64,000 bases of DNA from an uncultured Treponema sp. (lineage in GTDB: Bacteria > Spirochaetota > Spirochaetia > Treponematales > Treponemataceae). The DNA is taken from positions 62,001-126,000 of the forward strand of contig CASGBA010000005.1 in NCBI GenBank assembly GCA_949299755.1. Reading direction: 5' to 3'. The notes beneath the pieces are model-generated. The model searched no databases. It was not told where the DNA came from and saw only the letters and a list, made by a program, of their open reading frames with translations. A program made the position numbers and the translations under genes. Positions 42,775 to 52,343 of this stretch are shown piece by piece (positions within the stretch are counted from its first letter, which is position 1; each line of letters opens with the position of its first letter).

Positions 42775-45034
42775 ACGCCGGCTTTTCCTGCTGCTGGGAA
42801 TCGCCGGTGGTTTCCTGCTGCTGTGGCTTTTAATCCGGGCGGGGATGGCGTTGCTGCCATTCCCCAGGCTGGAGGCCTTCATGAACCGTCCGTGCAGTAC
42901 GCGGATGTACGACCGCACCGGACAGTTGTTGCAGGTGTTGCCTCTGGATGAAGGACTGCGGCGGGAATGGTACAGCCTGCCGGAACTTCCTCCCCGCATT
43001 GCAGAAGTGTTTATCGCCGCGGAGGACAGCGATTTTTACCGGCACGGCGGGATCGATATTGCCGCTTTAATCCGGGCAGCCTACCAGAATCTGTCTACGG
43101 GACAGGTGGTAAGCGGCGCTTCCACCATTACCATGCAGCTTGCCCGTATGGTTGTTCCCCGGAAAGAAGGGGAACCGGTAACCCTTGGCGTAAAAATTGC
43201 GGAAGCATGGACAGCCCTCCGGATTGAATCAAAGCTTTCCAAAGACCGGATTCTGGAACTGTACCTGAATTCCGTTCCCTTCGGTTTACAGGCGGAAGGA
43301 ATCGGCTCCGCTGCCCGGACATTTTTCGGCTGTACGCCGGCGCAGCTTTCGGACGCCCGGATCCACCTGCTGGCGGTGTTGCTGCGGCGGCCGGCGGCAT
43401 ACAATCCCTTTGAGCACCCGGAATCCTCCTATGATGCCGTCCTGGAATTCGCTTCCCGCACCGGTTTTTCCGCCGGAAGGGAAGAATGGCTGGCGGAGGT
43501 TTCCGTGGCGGAACGGTACGTGTACCCCTTGCGGGTACCACATTTTGTGAACTATATCCGGAACAGCTATGCCCGGCAGGGAAAGAACCTGCCGCCGGAA
43601 ATGCGTCTTTCCATAGACGCCGCCCTTACAGAATATATTGAAAATGAAATCAACACTCAAATAGATTTGCACCGGGACGCCCGCTTGTCCCAAGGGGCAC
43701 TTCTTGCCATAGATAATAGTACCGGCGAAATTGTCTGCTGGTCAGGGGGAGATTTTCTCAGCGAGAACGCAGGGCAAATAGACGGCGTTACTGTCCGCAA
43801 CCAGAGCGGAAGCACCATGAAGCCCTTCCTGTACGCCTCCGCCCTGGAACAGGGATTTTCCCCGGCAACCGTTTTCGCTGATGTCCCCATGGATTTTGGC
43901 TCGGAAGAAGTGTATGTTCCCCTGAATTTCAACAACCAGTACAACGGCCCGGTACTGATGCGCACAGCCCTGGCTTCCAGCCTGAACATTCCCGCTGTGT
44001 ACCTTTTGTACCGGCTGGGGGTGGACAATTTTATGGAAACTCTGTACCGGCTGGGCTTTGATTCCCTGCAGGGTGAGCGGGGAAGGACAGGCCTTTCCCT
44101 GGCACTGGGCAGCGGGGAAGTGACTCTTTTGGAATTGACCCGGGCTTTCAGTGTGTTTTCCCGGGGCGGTTCTGTGCCGGAATTGACCTGGGACGCAGTG
44201 TCACCGGGTACAGTAGCACCGGAGTTGGGACAGGTGTTCCAGTCTGATACAACCGCCGTGATATGCAGTATGCTTTCCGACCGCCGGGCTAGGGCGCTGG
44301 GCTTCGGTTTCGCCGAAGTGTTCCATACACCTTATCCTGCCATATTCAAGACGGGAACATCAAACCAGTTCCAGAACATCATCTCATTGGGTTCTACCAC
44401 CGGGTATACGGTGGGTGTGTGGATGGGAAATTTCACCGGGGAAACCGTTATCCGGGAAACAGGAAGCTCCATCCCGGCAGGTATTGTCCGCCGGCTGCTG
44501 GATATTCTGGCGGAACAGGAACCGGATTCTGCGGAAGAATTTCCCGAGCCGGTGACCTACCGGAAAGCTCCGGTCTGTGTAACTTCAGGCATGGCTCCGG
44601 GACTTTTTTGCAACAGCGTGGCGGAGGAATACATACCGGCGGCTTCCTTGCAGAACAGGCCGGTGTGCACCTGGCACTACAGCATGAACGGCCGGGTTCA
44701 GGTACGGTATCCCCAGGAGTACCAGCGGTGGCTGGGAGGAAGGAATGCAGCCGGCACCATGGCAGCCGGTTCAGATTCAAAGCCGGTCATAATGTATCCG
44801 GTGGACGGGGCGGTGTTTGTCTACGACCCGGGAATCCCGGCTGAATCCCAGAAAATGCGGGTTGACTGCACCGGTGCCGGCGACCGGGCGTCTTTGTTCG
44901 TAAACGGCACCCTGTTTGAAACGGTGGCGCCGCCCTTTGTGTGGTACGTGCCCCTGTCGCCGGGAACCATGCGCCTTGAAGTGTACACGGAAAACCCCGA
45001 CGCTTCCACCGGCATTACCGTCACGGTGAAATAA
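42719..45034 (+). CDS. pbpC: penicillin-binding protein 1C
   Basis: 771 aa bifunctional peptidoglycan synthase anchored by one helix (RLFLLLGIAGGFLLLWLL). The GT51 transglycosylase domain has AAEDSDFYRHGGIDIAAL and SGASTITMQLAR. The transpeptidase has SGSTMKPF (Ser about residue 365), SSLNIP, and KTGTSNQFQN (about residue 544). The last ~90 residues form the BiPBP_C domain. The chosen ATG lies 56 bases inside the end of the A2M gene, and a TTG near 42755 is another possible start. A2M-PBP1C pairs are thought to protect and repair the wall together after protease attack or wall damage. Confidence 0.92.
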   Translation: MNRKYSAGQRAGFLLSRNKRRLFLLLGIAGGFLLLWLLIRAGMALLPFPRLEAFMNRPCSTRMYDRTGQLLQVLPLDEGLRREWYSLPELPPRIAEVFIAAEDSDFYRHGGIDIAALIRAAYQNLSTGQVVSGASTITMQLARMVVPRKEGEPVTLGVKIAEAWTALRIESKLSKDRILELYLNSVPFGLQAEGIGSAARTFFGCTPAQLSDARIHLLAVLLRRPAAYNPFEHPESSYDAVLEFASRTGFSAGREEWLAEVSVAERYVYPLRVPHFVNYIRNSYARQGKNLPPEMRLSIDAALTEYIENEINTQIDLHRDARLSQGALLAIDNSTGEIVCWSGGDFLSENAGQIDGVTVRNQSGSTMKPFLYASALEQGFSPATVFADVPMDFGSEEVYVPLNFNNQYNGPVLMRTALASSLNIPAVYLLYRLGVDNFMETLYRLGFDSLQGERGRTGLSLALGSGEVTLLELTRAFSVFSRGGSVPELTWDAVSPGTVAPELGQVFQSDTTAVICSMLSDRRARALGFGFAEVFHTPYPAIFKTGTSNQFQNIISLGSTTGYTVGVWMGNFTGETVIRETGSSIPAGIVRRLLDILAEQEPDSAEEFPEPVTYRKAPVCVTSGMAPGLFCNSVAEEYIPAASLQNRPVCTWHYSMNGRVQVRYPQEYQRWLGGRNAAGTMAAGSDSKPVIMYPVDGAVFVYDPGIPAESQKMRVDCTGAGDRASLFVNGTLFETVAPPFVWYVPLSPGTMRLEVYTENPDASTGITVTVK

Positions 45035-45064
45035 GCACGTTAAGTTTTGTTAAGGAGAAATACA

Positions 45065-45562
45065 ATGCCTCTCGAGTTAACAGTCCACGCTTTTGAACCT
45101 GTATATGATAAAAACAGCCGTATTTTGATATTGGGGACAATGCCGTCTCCTGTATCCCGCAAAAACGGATTTTATTATACCCATCCTCAAAACAGGTTTT
45201 GGAAAGTGTTGGCCGCTGTTTTCAATGAGGATGAGCCTCTGTCTGTGGCGGATAAAAAATCCTTTGTCCTCCGTCACAGGATTGCGTTATGGGATGTGTT
45301 GGAAAGCTGCATGATGGAAGGGGCAGGGGATTCCACAATCCGTGAACCAAAAGCAAACAATTTGAATTTGATTTTTTCCAAATGCAGGATTGCAGGAGTT
45401 TTCACCACGGGAAGCCAAGCATACAGATTATATATGAAACTCTGTAGCACAGATACAGGTAGAGACGCTGTGTCTTTGCCGTCTACCAGTCCGGCTAACC
45501 GGTGGCACTGGCCATTTAAAAATCTTGTGGAAGCTTATTCAGTTATAAAGAATTTTTTATAA
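45065..45562 (+). CDS. hypoxanthine/mismatch-specific DNA glycosylase (UDG superfamily)
   Basis: 165 aa. The motif ILGTMPSPVSRKNGFYYTHP with NRFWKVLAAVF is that of UDG-family-6 hypoxanthine-DNA glycosylases. IALWDVLESCMMEGAGDSTI and the C-terminal LPSTSPANRWHWPFK complete the active-site pocket. It should remove hypoxanthine, and possibly uracil, from DNA in base-excision repair. The ATG at 45065 follows AAGGAG by 7-8 bases; an upstream in-frame codon at 45047 overlaps that ribosome site. It lies 30 bases after pbpC. Confidence 0.88.
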   Translation: MPLELTVHAFEPVYDKNSRILILGTMPSPVSRKNGFYYTHPQNRFWKVLAAVFNEDEPLSVADKKSFVLRHRIALWDVLESCMMEGAGDSTIREPKANNLNLIFSKCRIAGVFTTGSQAYRLYMKLCSTDTGRDAVSLPSTSPANRWHWPFKNLVEAYSVIKNFL

Positions 45563-45578
45563 ATTTTTTTATTTTTTG

Positions 45579-45607
45579 TTGACAGACATATCTATTTTAT
45601 ATAAAAT
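45579..45607 (+). promoter_or_regulatory. promoter of the sugar ABC operon
   Basis: TTGACA at 45579-45584, 17-base spacer, TAAAAT at 45602-45607. Confidence 0.65.
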
Positions 45608-45621
45608 ACTAAATATGTTCC

Positions 45622-45633
45622 GTGCTCGAGCAC
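45622..45633 (+). promoter_or_regulatory. palindromic operator, LacI-family type
   Basis: GTGCTCGAGCAC is a perfect 12-bp palindrome with a central CG. It begins about 8 bases after the predicted start of transcription, where a LacI/GalR-type repressor would block the operon. No repressor gene is in the window. Confidence 0.5.
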
Positions 45634-45672
45634 AATTTTCAGTGTTTTTATTCTGGAAAACAGGAGATTTTA

Positions 45673-46574
45673 ATGGCTGTATATACCCCTCCCAGGAAAA
45701 CACACACAACCCAAGGTTTTTATGATAAACGGTTTAGAACTTTGGCTGATTTAAGGGCAAGGGAAACCGCACGGGTTTCATTTCGTTTCGTCTTTTATTA
45801 CAAGTGCTTATGACTGGAACGGGATTTCTACAACCAAGACTTTTATAGGTTTTGATAACTGGAAAAACTTATAAAGGATTATGATTTCTGGTTGGCTTTT
45901 AAAAATAATATTGTCATCATGGTTCTTTCGATATGTATCCAGATTCCTTTGGGCATTGCATTGGCCACTTTTTTGGATTTCGGCAGCAGATACCGGATTA
46001 TGAAATTATTCAAAGTAATATGGTTTGTACCTCTTTTAATGTCTTCTGTTGCAATTGGTTTTCTTTTTTCATATGCACTTGCTACTAACGGAGGAATAAT
46101 AAGCGCTTTATCTAATTTTTTCGGCGGAGGAAATATTGATTTATTGGGGAATCATGATACAGCCCTCTATACAGTGATAGGTGTAATATGCTGGCAATTT
46201 ACGCCTTTCTATATGGTTTATTTTATTGCAGCCTTTACAAACATATCGGAAGATATTTATGAAGCTTCGATTATTGATGGCGCTACCAGATCACAGTATT
46301 TCAGGAAAATTGCTCTTCCAATGATTATTCCTTACATAAAAAGTGCGGCAATAATGTCTATGGTTGGTTCACTCAAATATTTTGATTTAATTTATGTAAT
46401 GACAGGGGGAGGCCTGGTACTGCGACAGAATTAATGGCTACATATATGTATAAGCAGTCTTTTAGGAATTTCAGTATGGGATACGGCTCCACTGTGGCCT
46501 GTGGGATGTTTATCTTGATTACACTTATGTCCGTATTCACCCTTAAATTCATTACCAGAAAACAGGAGTCGTGA
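45673..46574 (+). pseudogene. sugar ABC permease (MalF type), broken
   Basis: Starts ATG at 45673 after CAGGAG and encodes a permease in three frames. Frame 1 gives MAVYTPPRKTHTTQGFYDKR up to RARETA and stops at 45813. Frame 2 gives GFHFVSSFITSAYDWNGIS and stops near 45871. Frame 3 runs from IKDYDFWLAFKNN to VMTGGG and stops at 46434. A last shift gives PGTATELMATYMYKQSFRN to the true end ITRKQES. The first membrane helix appears deleted. The later two breaks are each single missing bases. The EAA loop (EASIIDGATRSQYFRKIALP) is intact. Either real decay or sequence errors. The downstream genes remain open. Confidence 0.8.
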
Positions 46575-46576
46575 TT

Positions 46577-47428
46577 ATGAATGAAATAAATAAATCAAAA
46601 TTAAAAACAAGAATTGCATGGACAATTCCTGTTATTCTGGCTGTTTTTTATTTGTTTGTTTCGGTTCTGCCTTTTGTATTTATGGTTCTCAATTCTTTTA
46701 AGGAACGCTTTGAAATGCTGACAAAAGGTATATTTGAGCTTCCTGAATCCTTTAATCTTTCTAATTATGTTGAAGTATTTGAAGGTAATTTTTTGCGATT
46801 CTTTTATAATAGTGTAGTTGTTTTGGCGTTTTCTTTGATTATTCTTCTTTTTGTCACTGCGTGTGCGGCTTATCCGCTTTCACGTTTCAAATTTAAATTA
46901 GCGGTTCCGATTTATAGTTTAATTGTTGCGTGCATGTCTATTCCGATACATATTACTTTGATACCGGTTTTTAGAATGTCGCAAGCTTCAGGTTTGTATG
47001 ATTCTATTTGGGCGCTTATAGGTCCCTATGTTGCCTTTGCTGTTCCGATTTCAGTATTTATAATGACGGCTTTTATGAAAGCCGGGATTCCACATGAAAT
47101 AGAAGAGTCTGCGGAAATTGATGGTTGTAGCAAAATAAGAATGTTTTTTACAATAATTCTCCCGCTTTCAACTCCTGGACTTTCTACACTTGCTATTTAT
47201 AATGGAGTGAATATCTGGAATGAGTTTTCATTTGCTTATACTTTAACCCAATCACCTTCCAATAGAACTTTGCCACTGGCTATTTGGGAATACCAGGGAC
47301 AGTATACGATGAATACCCCGATGATAATGGCTGTTCTTACTCTTTCATTGCTTCCGATGATAATTCTTTTTATTTTCTTTCAAGATAAGTTAGTAAGGGG
47401 AATGACCGCCGGAGCGGTTAAGGGTTAA
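46577..47428 (+). CDS. carbohydrate ABC transporter permease (MalG type)
   Basis: 283 aa inner-membrane permease with six hydrophobic helices. The EAA loop EIEESAEIDGCSKIRMFFTI contacts the ATPase and TLPLAIWEYQGQY is typical of the CUT1 family. The ATG at 46577 follows AGGAGT; an ATG-like start at 46571 overlaps the ribosome site. It normally needs the MalF-type partner, which is broken here. No ATPase gene lies in the cluster, so a shared MsmK/UgpC-type ATPase elsewhere is likely. Confidence 0.9.
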   Translation: MNEINKSKLKTRIAWTIPVILAVFYLFVSVLPFVFMVLNSFKERFEMLTKGIFELPESFNLSNYVEVFEGNFLRFFYNSVVVLAFSLIILLFVTACAAYPLSRFKFKLAVPIYSLIVACMSIPIHITLIPVFRMSQASGLYDSIWALIGPYVAFAVPISVFIMTAFMKAGIPHEIEESAEIDGCSKIRMFFTIILPLSTPGLSTLAIYNGVNIWNEFSFAYTLTQSPSNRTLPLAIWEYQGQYTMNTPMIMAVLTLSLLPMIILFIFFQDKLVRGMTAGAVKG

Positions 47429-47450
47429 TATTGATATAAGGAGGAATACA

Positions 47451-49388
47451 ATGATTACTTACCATGTTTCCACAGAAGGTTCGGATTTTAACAAAGGCTC
47501 TGCAGATTCTCCATTCAGAACTATTTCCAAGGCTGCATCAGTGGCCGATTACGGTGATACCGTTATTGTCCATAAGGGTGAATACAGGGAATGGGTAAAG
47601 CCTGTTAACAGCGGAAAAAAGCTTGAGCGCATTACTTATATGGCGGCGGAAGGTGAGAAGGTTGTCATCAAGGGGTCTGAACGCATTACAGGATGGCAGA
47701 ATGAAGGGAAAGGAGTATGGAAAGTAATTATTCCCAATTCCATTTTTAAATATGGGAATCCATTTGATACAGTGATGAAAGGTGACTGGCTTATTCATCC
47801 TGTTGAATATTCCATACACACGGCTGATGTGTATTTGAATGGAAAATCCTTGTATGAGGCTCCTTCGCTTAATGAAGTTGAAAATCCTGTAAAGCGGGAG
47901 GAAGGGGTAAATCCTCCATGGACAAAGCATAAAGAGAAAATAAAGGACAGCGATTTCACTGTATACACATGGTATGCCTCAGTTGATGAAACAAATACAA
48001 TCCTGTGGGCAAACTTTCATGAATTTGATCCCAATAAAGAAAATGTGGAAGTGAATGTACGTCCGGCTGTTTTCTTTCCGGAAAGAACAGGAATAAATTA
48101 TATTACGGTCAGGGGTTTTGAATTATGTCAGGCGGCAACACAGTGGGCTCCTCCTACCGCCGATCAGCCCGGACTAATCGGTCCGCATTGGGCAAAAGGC
48201 TGGATAATAGAGGATTGTGATATCCATGATTCAAAATGTGCCGCGGTAAGTTTAGGAAAAGAAATAACTACAGGACATAATGAATCAACCAGATATTACA
48301 GGAAACCTGGTTATCATTATCAAATGGAAGTTGTTTTCCGCGCATTGGAAAAGGGTTGGTCAAAAGAGAATATTGGCGGCCATATAATCAGGAACAACCG
48401 TATCCATGATAACGGACAGAATGGCATCGTAGGTCATCTCGGGTGTATTTTCAGTGAAATTTATAATAATGAAATATGGAATATAGCCGTCAAGCATGAA
48501 AACTTCGGTTATGAAATTGCCGGAATAAAACTTCATGCCGCTTTGGATGTGCAAATCCATGACAATTATATTCATGATACAACACTTGGAATTTGGCTTG
48601 ACTGGCAGGCCCAGGGAACAAGGGTCAGCAGAAATATTTTCAGAAAAAATGACAGGGATCTTTTTGTGGAAGTTTCCCATGGTCCTTATATTGTTGACAA
48701 TAATATTTTTGCTTCTGATTATAATTTCGATAACATCGCCCAGGGTGGTGCATACATTAATAATCTTTGTTGCGGTACAATGAGAAGAGAGCCTGTTCCG
48801 GACAGATCCACACCTTATCATTTCCCGCATACTACAAAGGTTGCTGGTACAACTATCGTTTACAGCGGTGATGACAGGATACATCAGAATATTTATGTAG
48901 GAGGCGCTCCTGTTTATACTGAGCAATCCACCTCAGGCACCGCTGATTATAATGGATGTCCTTCTTCTCTTGAAGAATACAAGATGAGGGTTACTTCTTT
49001 TGGCAACGGAGATCATGAAATGTTTTACCAGGTAAAACAACCGGTGTATATTTCATGCAACATATATTATAACGGCGCAAAAAGTTATGAAAAAGAAACC
49101 GGAGCTGTAATTTCGGATTCGAATCCTCATTTTATTTTCACTGAAGAAGGAAATGAGCTTTACATTGAATTCGATGCGTATGACTCGTTGATGTCAATGA
49201 ATTCCAAGATATATACATCCGAAATGCTTCCTACTCCCCGTATCACGGAATGCGAATATGAAAATCCTGACGGTACTCCAATTGTTTTTGATACTGATAT
49301 TACAGGGACCAAGAGGGATCGGGAAAGTGTGCCAGGTCCATTCGCAAAGGTTTCAAAAGGCCATAATAAAATAAAAATATGGGGTTAA
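47451..49388 (+). CDS. right-handed beta-helix protein, probable glycan-active enzyme
   Basis: 645 aa. The opening STEGSDFNKGSADSPFRTIS with IVHKGEYREWV is the DUF1565/pectate-lyase-like start. The middle shows successive beta-helix coils (IIEDCDIHDSKCAAVSLG, IIRNNRIHDNGQNGIVGH, VQIHDNYIHDTTLGIWLD). The sequence resembles GH141-type or polysaccharide-lyase proteins, but the catalytic residues cannot be assigned with confidence. There is no signal peptide, so it acts in the cytoplasm, presumably on an imported oligosaccharide. ATG follows AAGGAGG. It sits between permease and substrate-binding protein of the same operon. Confidence 0.8.
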   Translation: MITYHVSTEGSDFNKGSADSPFRTISKAASVADYGDTVIVHKGEYREWVKPVNSGKKLERITYMAAEGEKVVIKGSERITGWQNEGKGVWKVIIPNSIFKYGNPFDTVMKGDWLIHPVEYSIHTADVYLNGKSLYEAPSLNEVENPVKREEGVNPPWTKHKEKIKDSDFTVYTWYASVDETNTILWANFHEFDPNKENVEVNVRPAVFFPERTGINYITVRGFELCQAATQWAPPTADQPGLIGPHWAKGWIIEDCDIHDSKCAAVSLGKEITTGHNESTRYYRKPGYHYQMEVVFRALEKGWSKENIGGHIIRNNRIHDNGQNGIVGHLGCIFSEIYNNEIWNIAVKHENFGYEIAGIKLHAALDVQIHDNYIHDTTLGIWLDWQAQGTRVSRNIFRKNDRDLFVEVSHGPYIVDNNIFASDYNFDNIAQGGAYINNLCCGTMRREPVPDRSTPYHFPHTTKVAGTTIVYSGDDRIHQNIYVGGAPVYTEQSTSGTADYNGCPSSLEEYKMRVTSFGNGDHEMFYQVKQPVYISCNIYYNGAKSYEKETGAVISDSNPHFIFTEEGNELYIEFDAYDSLMSMNSKIYTSEMLPTPRITECEYENPDGTPIVFDTDITGTKRDRESVPGPFAKVSKGHNKIKIWG

Positions 49389-49544
49389 TATAAGGTGATG
49401 ACATAGCATTATTTATCAAATCAGACAGGGAAACTACCGGCCGGTTTAATATGGTTTCTTCTGTAACAAGGAGGTGAAAATATAAAATAAAAAATTATCA
49501 TGCATTTTAGTGTAAATTCATATTTTATCAGAGGAGAAATTTAA

Positions 49545-50852
49545 ATGAAAAAAGGATTATTATTTGTTTTGTTTTTTATCAGTGTAACGGCTGTTTTATT
49601 TGCAGGTGGTAGCAGTGATGCAAAGACATCTTCATCTAACAGTATTACTTATTGGAATATTGCCACCACAAGCCCTGACAAAGAAGTTGTACAGAGTGCA
49701 GTTGACAAATACAATGCATCGCCGGTAAATGGTTATTCTTTGAACAGTGTTCCTACAATGAATGATAAATATAAAGAGAAGCTGATCATTGCCATGAGTT
49801 CAGGACAATGCCCAGATATGTACTCTTCTTGGTCAGGCGGACCTTTGTTTGAATATGTTGATTCCGGTTTTGCTCAGCCATTGGAAACACTATTGGAAAC
49901 ATCGGCAATCAAAGAAAAAATTATGCCCGCCGCCCTTGAACAGTCAACCTACAACGGGCACATTTATGGAATCCCTTATCTCAATGTTTCTCTTGCCGGA
50001 ATATTTTATAATAAAGATATCTTTGCGAAGTATGGATTAACAGAGCCGAAAACATTCTCTGATCTTGTTCATATTTGCGAGGTTTTGAAGGCAAATGGTA
50101 TTACACCTTTCGCTTTGGCAAACAGAACAAAATGGACTGGATCAATGTACTTTATATGTCTTGCGACCAGGATAGGTGGTCTGAAGCCTTTCCAAGATGC
50201 TGTGGCTGGTACAGGTTCATTTGAAGATGAGTGTTTCATTAAAGCCGGTGAAATACTTCAGGATTTGGTTAAGAAAGGATACTTCCCTGAAGGTGTCAAT
50301 TCCATGGATGAAGATGACGGTCAGGCCAGACAGCTTATATATCAGGAAACAGCCGGAATGCTTTTGTGCGGATCCTGGTATACAGGAAATTTTGCCAGTG
50401 ATAGTGAGGAATTCTATAAAAATAAAATCGGATGGTTCTCTTTCCCCGCTTATGACGGTTCCGATGCAGATCCTTCAATTCAAATTGGTACAGTGGGAGA
50501 TCAGTTTATCACCATCAACGCCAATATTACAGGTGACAAATTAAAAGCTGCATGGGCGGCTGTTGAAGCTCATCTTTCCGATGAAACGGTAGAGCTTGGT
50601 ATTAAAACCGGTAAAATTCCTCCCATTGTTGGAATTGAGTCCAGAATTACGGATCCGGTTACAAAGAAAATAGCTTTGGCGGCAGCTAATGCTCCTGCAA
50701 TCCAGTTATGGTATGACCAATATCTTCCTCCCACGGTTGCAACAGCTCATCTTGACGGATTGCATGAAGTGTTCGGTTTAACAAAAACTCCTGCACAGGC
50801 GCAAGCGCAAATGCAGAAAGCCATGGAAACCTACAACGCATCAAAAAAATAA
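49545..50852 (+). CDS. sugar ABC transporter substrate-binding protein
   Basis: 435 aa extracellular solute-binding protein family 1. The signal peptide LLFVLFFISVTAVLFAGG ends in the FAGG form common in Treponema binding proteins and lacks a lipobox cysteine. Family features include ITYWNIATTSPDKEVVQ, AMSSGQCPDMYSSWSGG, YGIPYLNVSLAGIFYNKDI and MLLCGSWYTGNF. It captures a sugar for the two permeases upstream. ATG follows GAGGAG. A 156-base gap from the beta-helix gene holds an ACCGGCCGGT palindrome and a stray AAGGAGG with no start codon after it. Confidence 0.92.
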   Translation: MKKGLLFVLFFISVTAVLFAGGSSDAKTSSSNSITYWNIATTSPDKEVVQSAVDKYNASPVNGYSLNSVPTMNDKYKEKLIIAMSSGQCPDMYSSWSGGPLFEYVDSGFAQPLETLLETSAIKEKIMPAALEQSTYNGHIYGIPYLNVSLAGIFYNKDIFAKYGLTEPKTFSDLVHICEVLKANGITPFALANRTKWTGSMYFICLATRIGGLKPFQDAVAGTGSFEDECFIKAGEILQDLVKKGYFPEGVNSMDEDDGQARQLIYQETAGMLLCGSWYTGNFASDSEEFYKNKIGWFSFPAYDGSDADPSIQIGTVGDQFITINANITGDKLKAAWAAVEAHLSDETVELGIKTGKIPPIVGIESRITDPVTKKIALAAANAPAIQLWYDQYLPPTVATAHLDGLHEVFGLTKTPAQAQAQMQKAMETYNASKK

Positions 50853-50880
50853 TCCAGATTATTATTGCGTAAAATACTTT

Positions 50881-50916
50881 AACCACTGCCTTCCTCCATC
50901 GGGCAGTGGTTTTTTA
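50881..50916 (+). terminator. intrinsic terminator of the sugar ABC operon
   Basis: AACCACTGCC pairs with GGCAGTGGTT around an 11-base loop, followed by a T run. Confidence 0.9.
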
Positions 50917-50941
50917 TTTTTATTTAAAACTACATTACTAT

Positions 50942-50970
50942 TTGACAAACTCTTTTGAAAATATCAAAAT
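50942..50970 (+). promoter_or_regulatory. MATE gene promoter, start point at the start codon
   Basis: TTGACA at 50942-50947, 17-base spacer, CAAAAT at 50965-50970. A start 7 bases downstream is base 50977, the A of the ATG. No ribosome site is visible. An overlapping ATGAAAAAATGA mini-frame ends at the same ATG. Confidence 0.35.
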
Positions 50971-50976
50971 GAAAAA

Positions 50977-52335
50977 ATGACCGGCAATATAAGGAATATT
51001 TCCATATACAGACTTGCGTTTCCTATTTTTATACAGCGCTTGTTGTCCATGTGTCTGGGATATGTGGATACTGCGATGATAAGTAATTATTCGCAGGTTG
51101 CAGTGGGAGCAATAGGAAACGCAAATCAGGTGCTTACATTTTTGACCTTGGCTTTCAGCATTATTTCCACTGCCACTGGTGTTGTTGTTGCCCAGTATCT
51201 CGGTGCAAAACAGGAAAAAGAAATGGATAAAATTTACAGTGTTTCCATTTTTTTTAACCTTATGCTGAGTTTTATCATCTGTCTTTTTATAACACTTTTT
51301 GCCGGAAAAATACTTACGTTCATGCGTCTACCAACGATAATGCTAAATGATGCTGTCAGTTACATGAAGATAGTATGTTTTTTTTTGTTTACCAATGCAC
51401 TGATACAGGTTTTTTCCCAGATTTTTAATTGTAACGGCAGGACGGATTTGGGGATGATAATTTTCTTCTGCATGAATGTTTTCAATATAACCGGTAATTA
51501 TATGTTCCTTTATGGTCCTTTGTCGTACCTTCATCTTGGTATAAATGGTGTCGCTCTTTCCACAAGTATAAGTAATACAGCTGGTCTGGCGGCTGCGGTT
51601 ATTGCATTTAAGATAATCATAAAGGGTAATATTTCTGCAAAGTATTTTTTCCCTTTCCCAAAACAGTTGTTGAAACAACTGATAAAACTTGGTGTTCCTT
51701 CAGCCGGGGAAACTATTTCTTATAATCTTTCCCAAATTTGCATAATGGTTTTTGTAAATATGCTGGGGCCGGTGGCAATCAACACAAAAATATATTGCAA
51801 TATTTTATGCAATTTCGCGATGATTTACTCAAATTCACTGGCAGGAGCCAATTCAATTATAACGGGGTACAGTGTGGGCAGGGATGACTATGATTTTGCG
51901 TATAAAAGGGTTTTAAAAACCCTGCGTCTTGCGATAATTGTTTCCTGCGGTTTCGCGTTTATTAATTGGCTTGTTTCACCTTTGACATTCAGATTGTTTA
52001 CAGACAACCGGGATATAATTACACTCGGCTGTAAGATTATGTTTATCGGTTTCTGGCTTGAATTCGGAAGAGCGGCAAACCTTGTTATCATACAATCTAT
52101 GCGGGCTGCCGGTGATGTTGTATTTCCAACTCTTTTGGGAATAATATCCATGTGGGGAATATCTGTCGTTTTTGCATGGCTCTTCACTTCTGCCTTTGAT
52201 TTAGGGCTTCAAGGTGTATGGATCGCAATGGCAATGGATGAAATTTTCAGGGGCATTGCGGTTTATATCAGATGGCGCCACGGAACATGGAAGGGGAAGG
52301 GACTTGTGAAAAAAGAATCACCTGCCGCAATATGA
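50977..52335 (+). CDS. MATE family efflux transporter
   Basis: 452 aa with about 12 membrane helices in two homologous halves. The N-terminus FPIFIQRLLSMCLGYVDTAMI, with GNANQVLTFLTLAFS, and the second-half IKLGVPSAGETISYN with INTKIYCNILC are typical. It would expel drugs or metabolites using a Na+ or H+ gradient; the substrate is unknown. The gene ends 8 bases from the convergent PerR gene. Base composition is AT-rich like the sugar operon before it. Confidence 0.9.
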   Translation: MTGNIRNISIYRLAFPIFIQRLLSMCLGYVDTAMISNYSQVAVGAIGNANQVLTFLTLAFSIISTATGVVVAQYLGAKQEKEMDKIYSVSIFFNLMLSFIICLFITLFAGKILTFMRLPTIMLNDAVSYMKIVCFFLFTNALIQVFSQIFNCNGRTDLGMIIFFCMNVFNITGNYMFLYGPLSYLHLGINGVALSTSISNTAGLAAAVIAFKIIIKGNISAKYFFPFPKQLLKQLIKLGVPSAGETISYNLSQICIMVFVNMLGPVAINTKIYCNILCNFAMIYSNSLAGANSIITGYSVGRDDYDFAYKRVLKTLRLAIIVSCGFAFINWLVSPLTFRLFTDNRDIITLGCKIMFIGFWLEFGRAANLVIIQSMRAAGDVVFPTLLGIISMWGISVVFAWLFTSAFDLGLQGVWIAMAMDEIFRGIAVYIRWRHGTWKGKGLVKKESPAAI

Positions 52336-52343
52336 TCAATGTG

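Noticed and set aside
46420-46425. Short G-run in the broken permease as a phase-variation tract
   Set aside because: GGGGGAGG is too short and interrupted; several other breaks in the same gene argue for decay or error.
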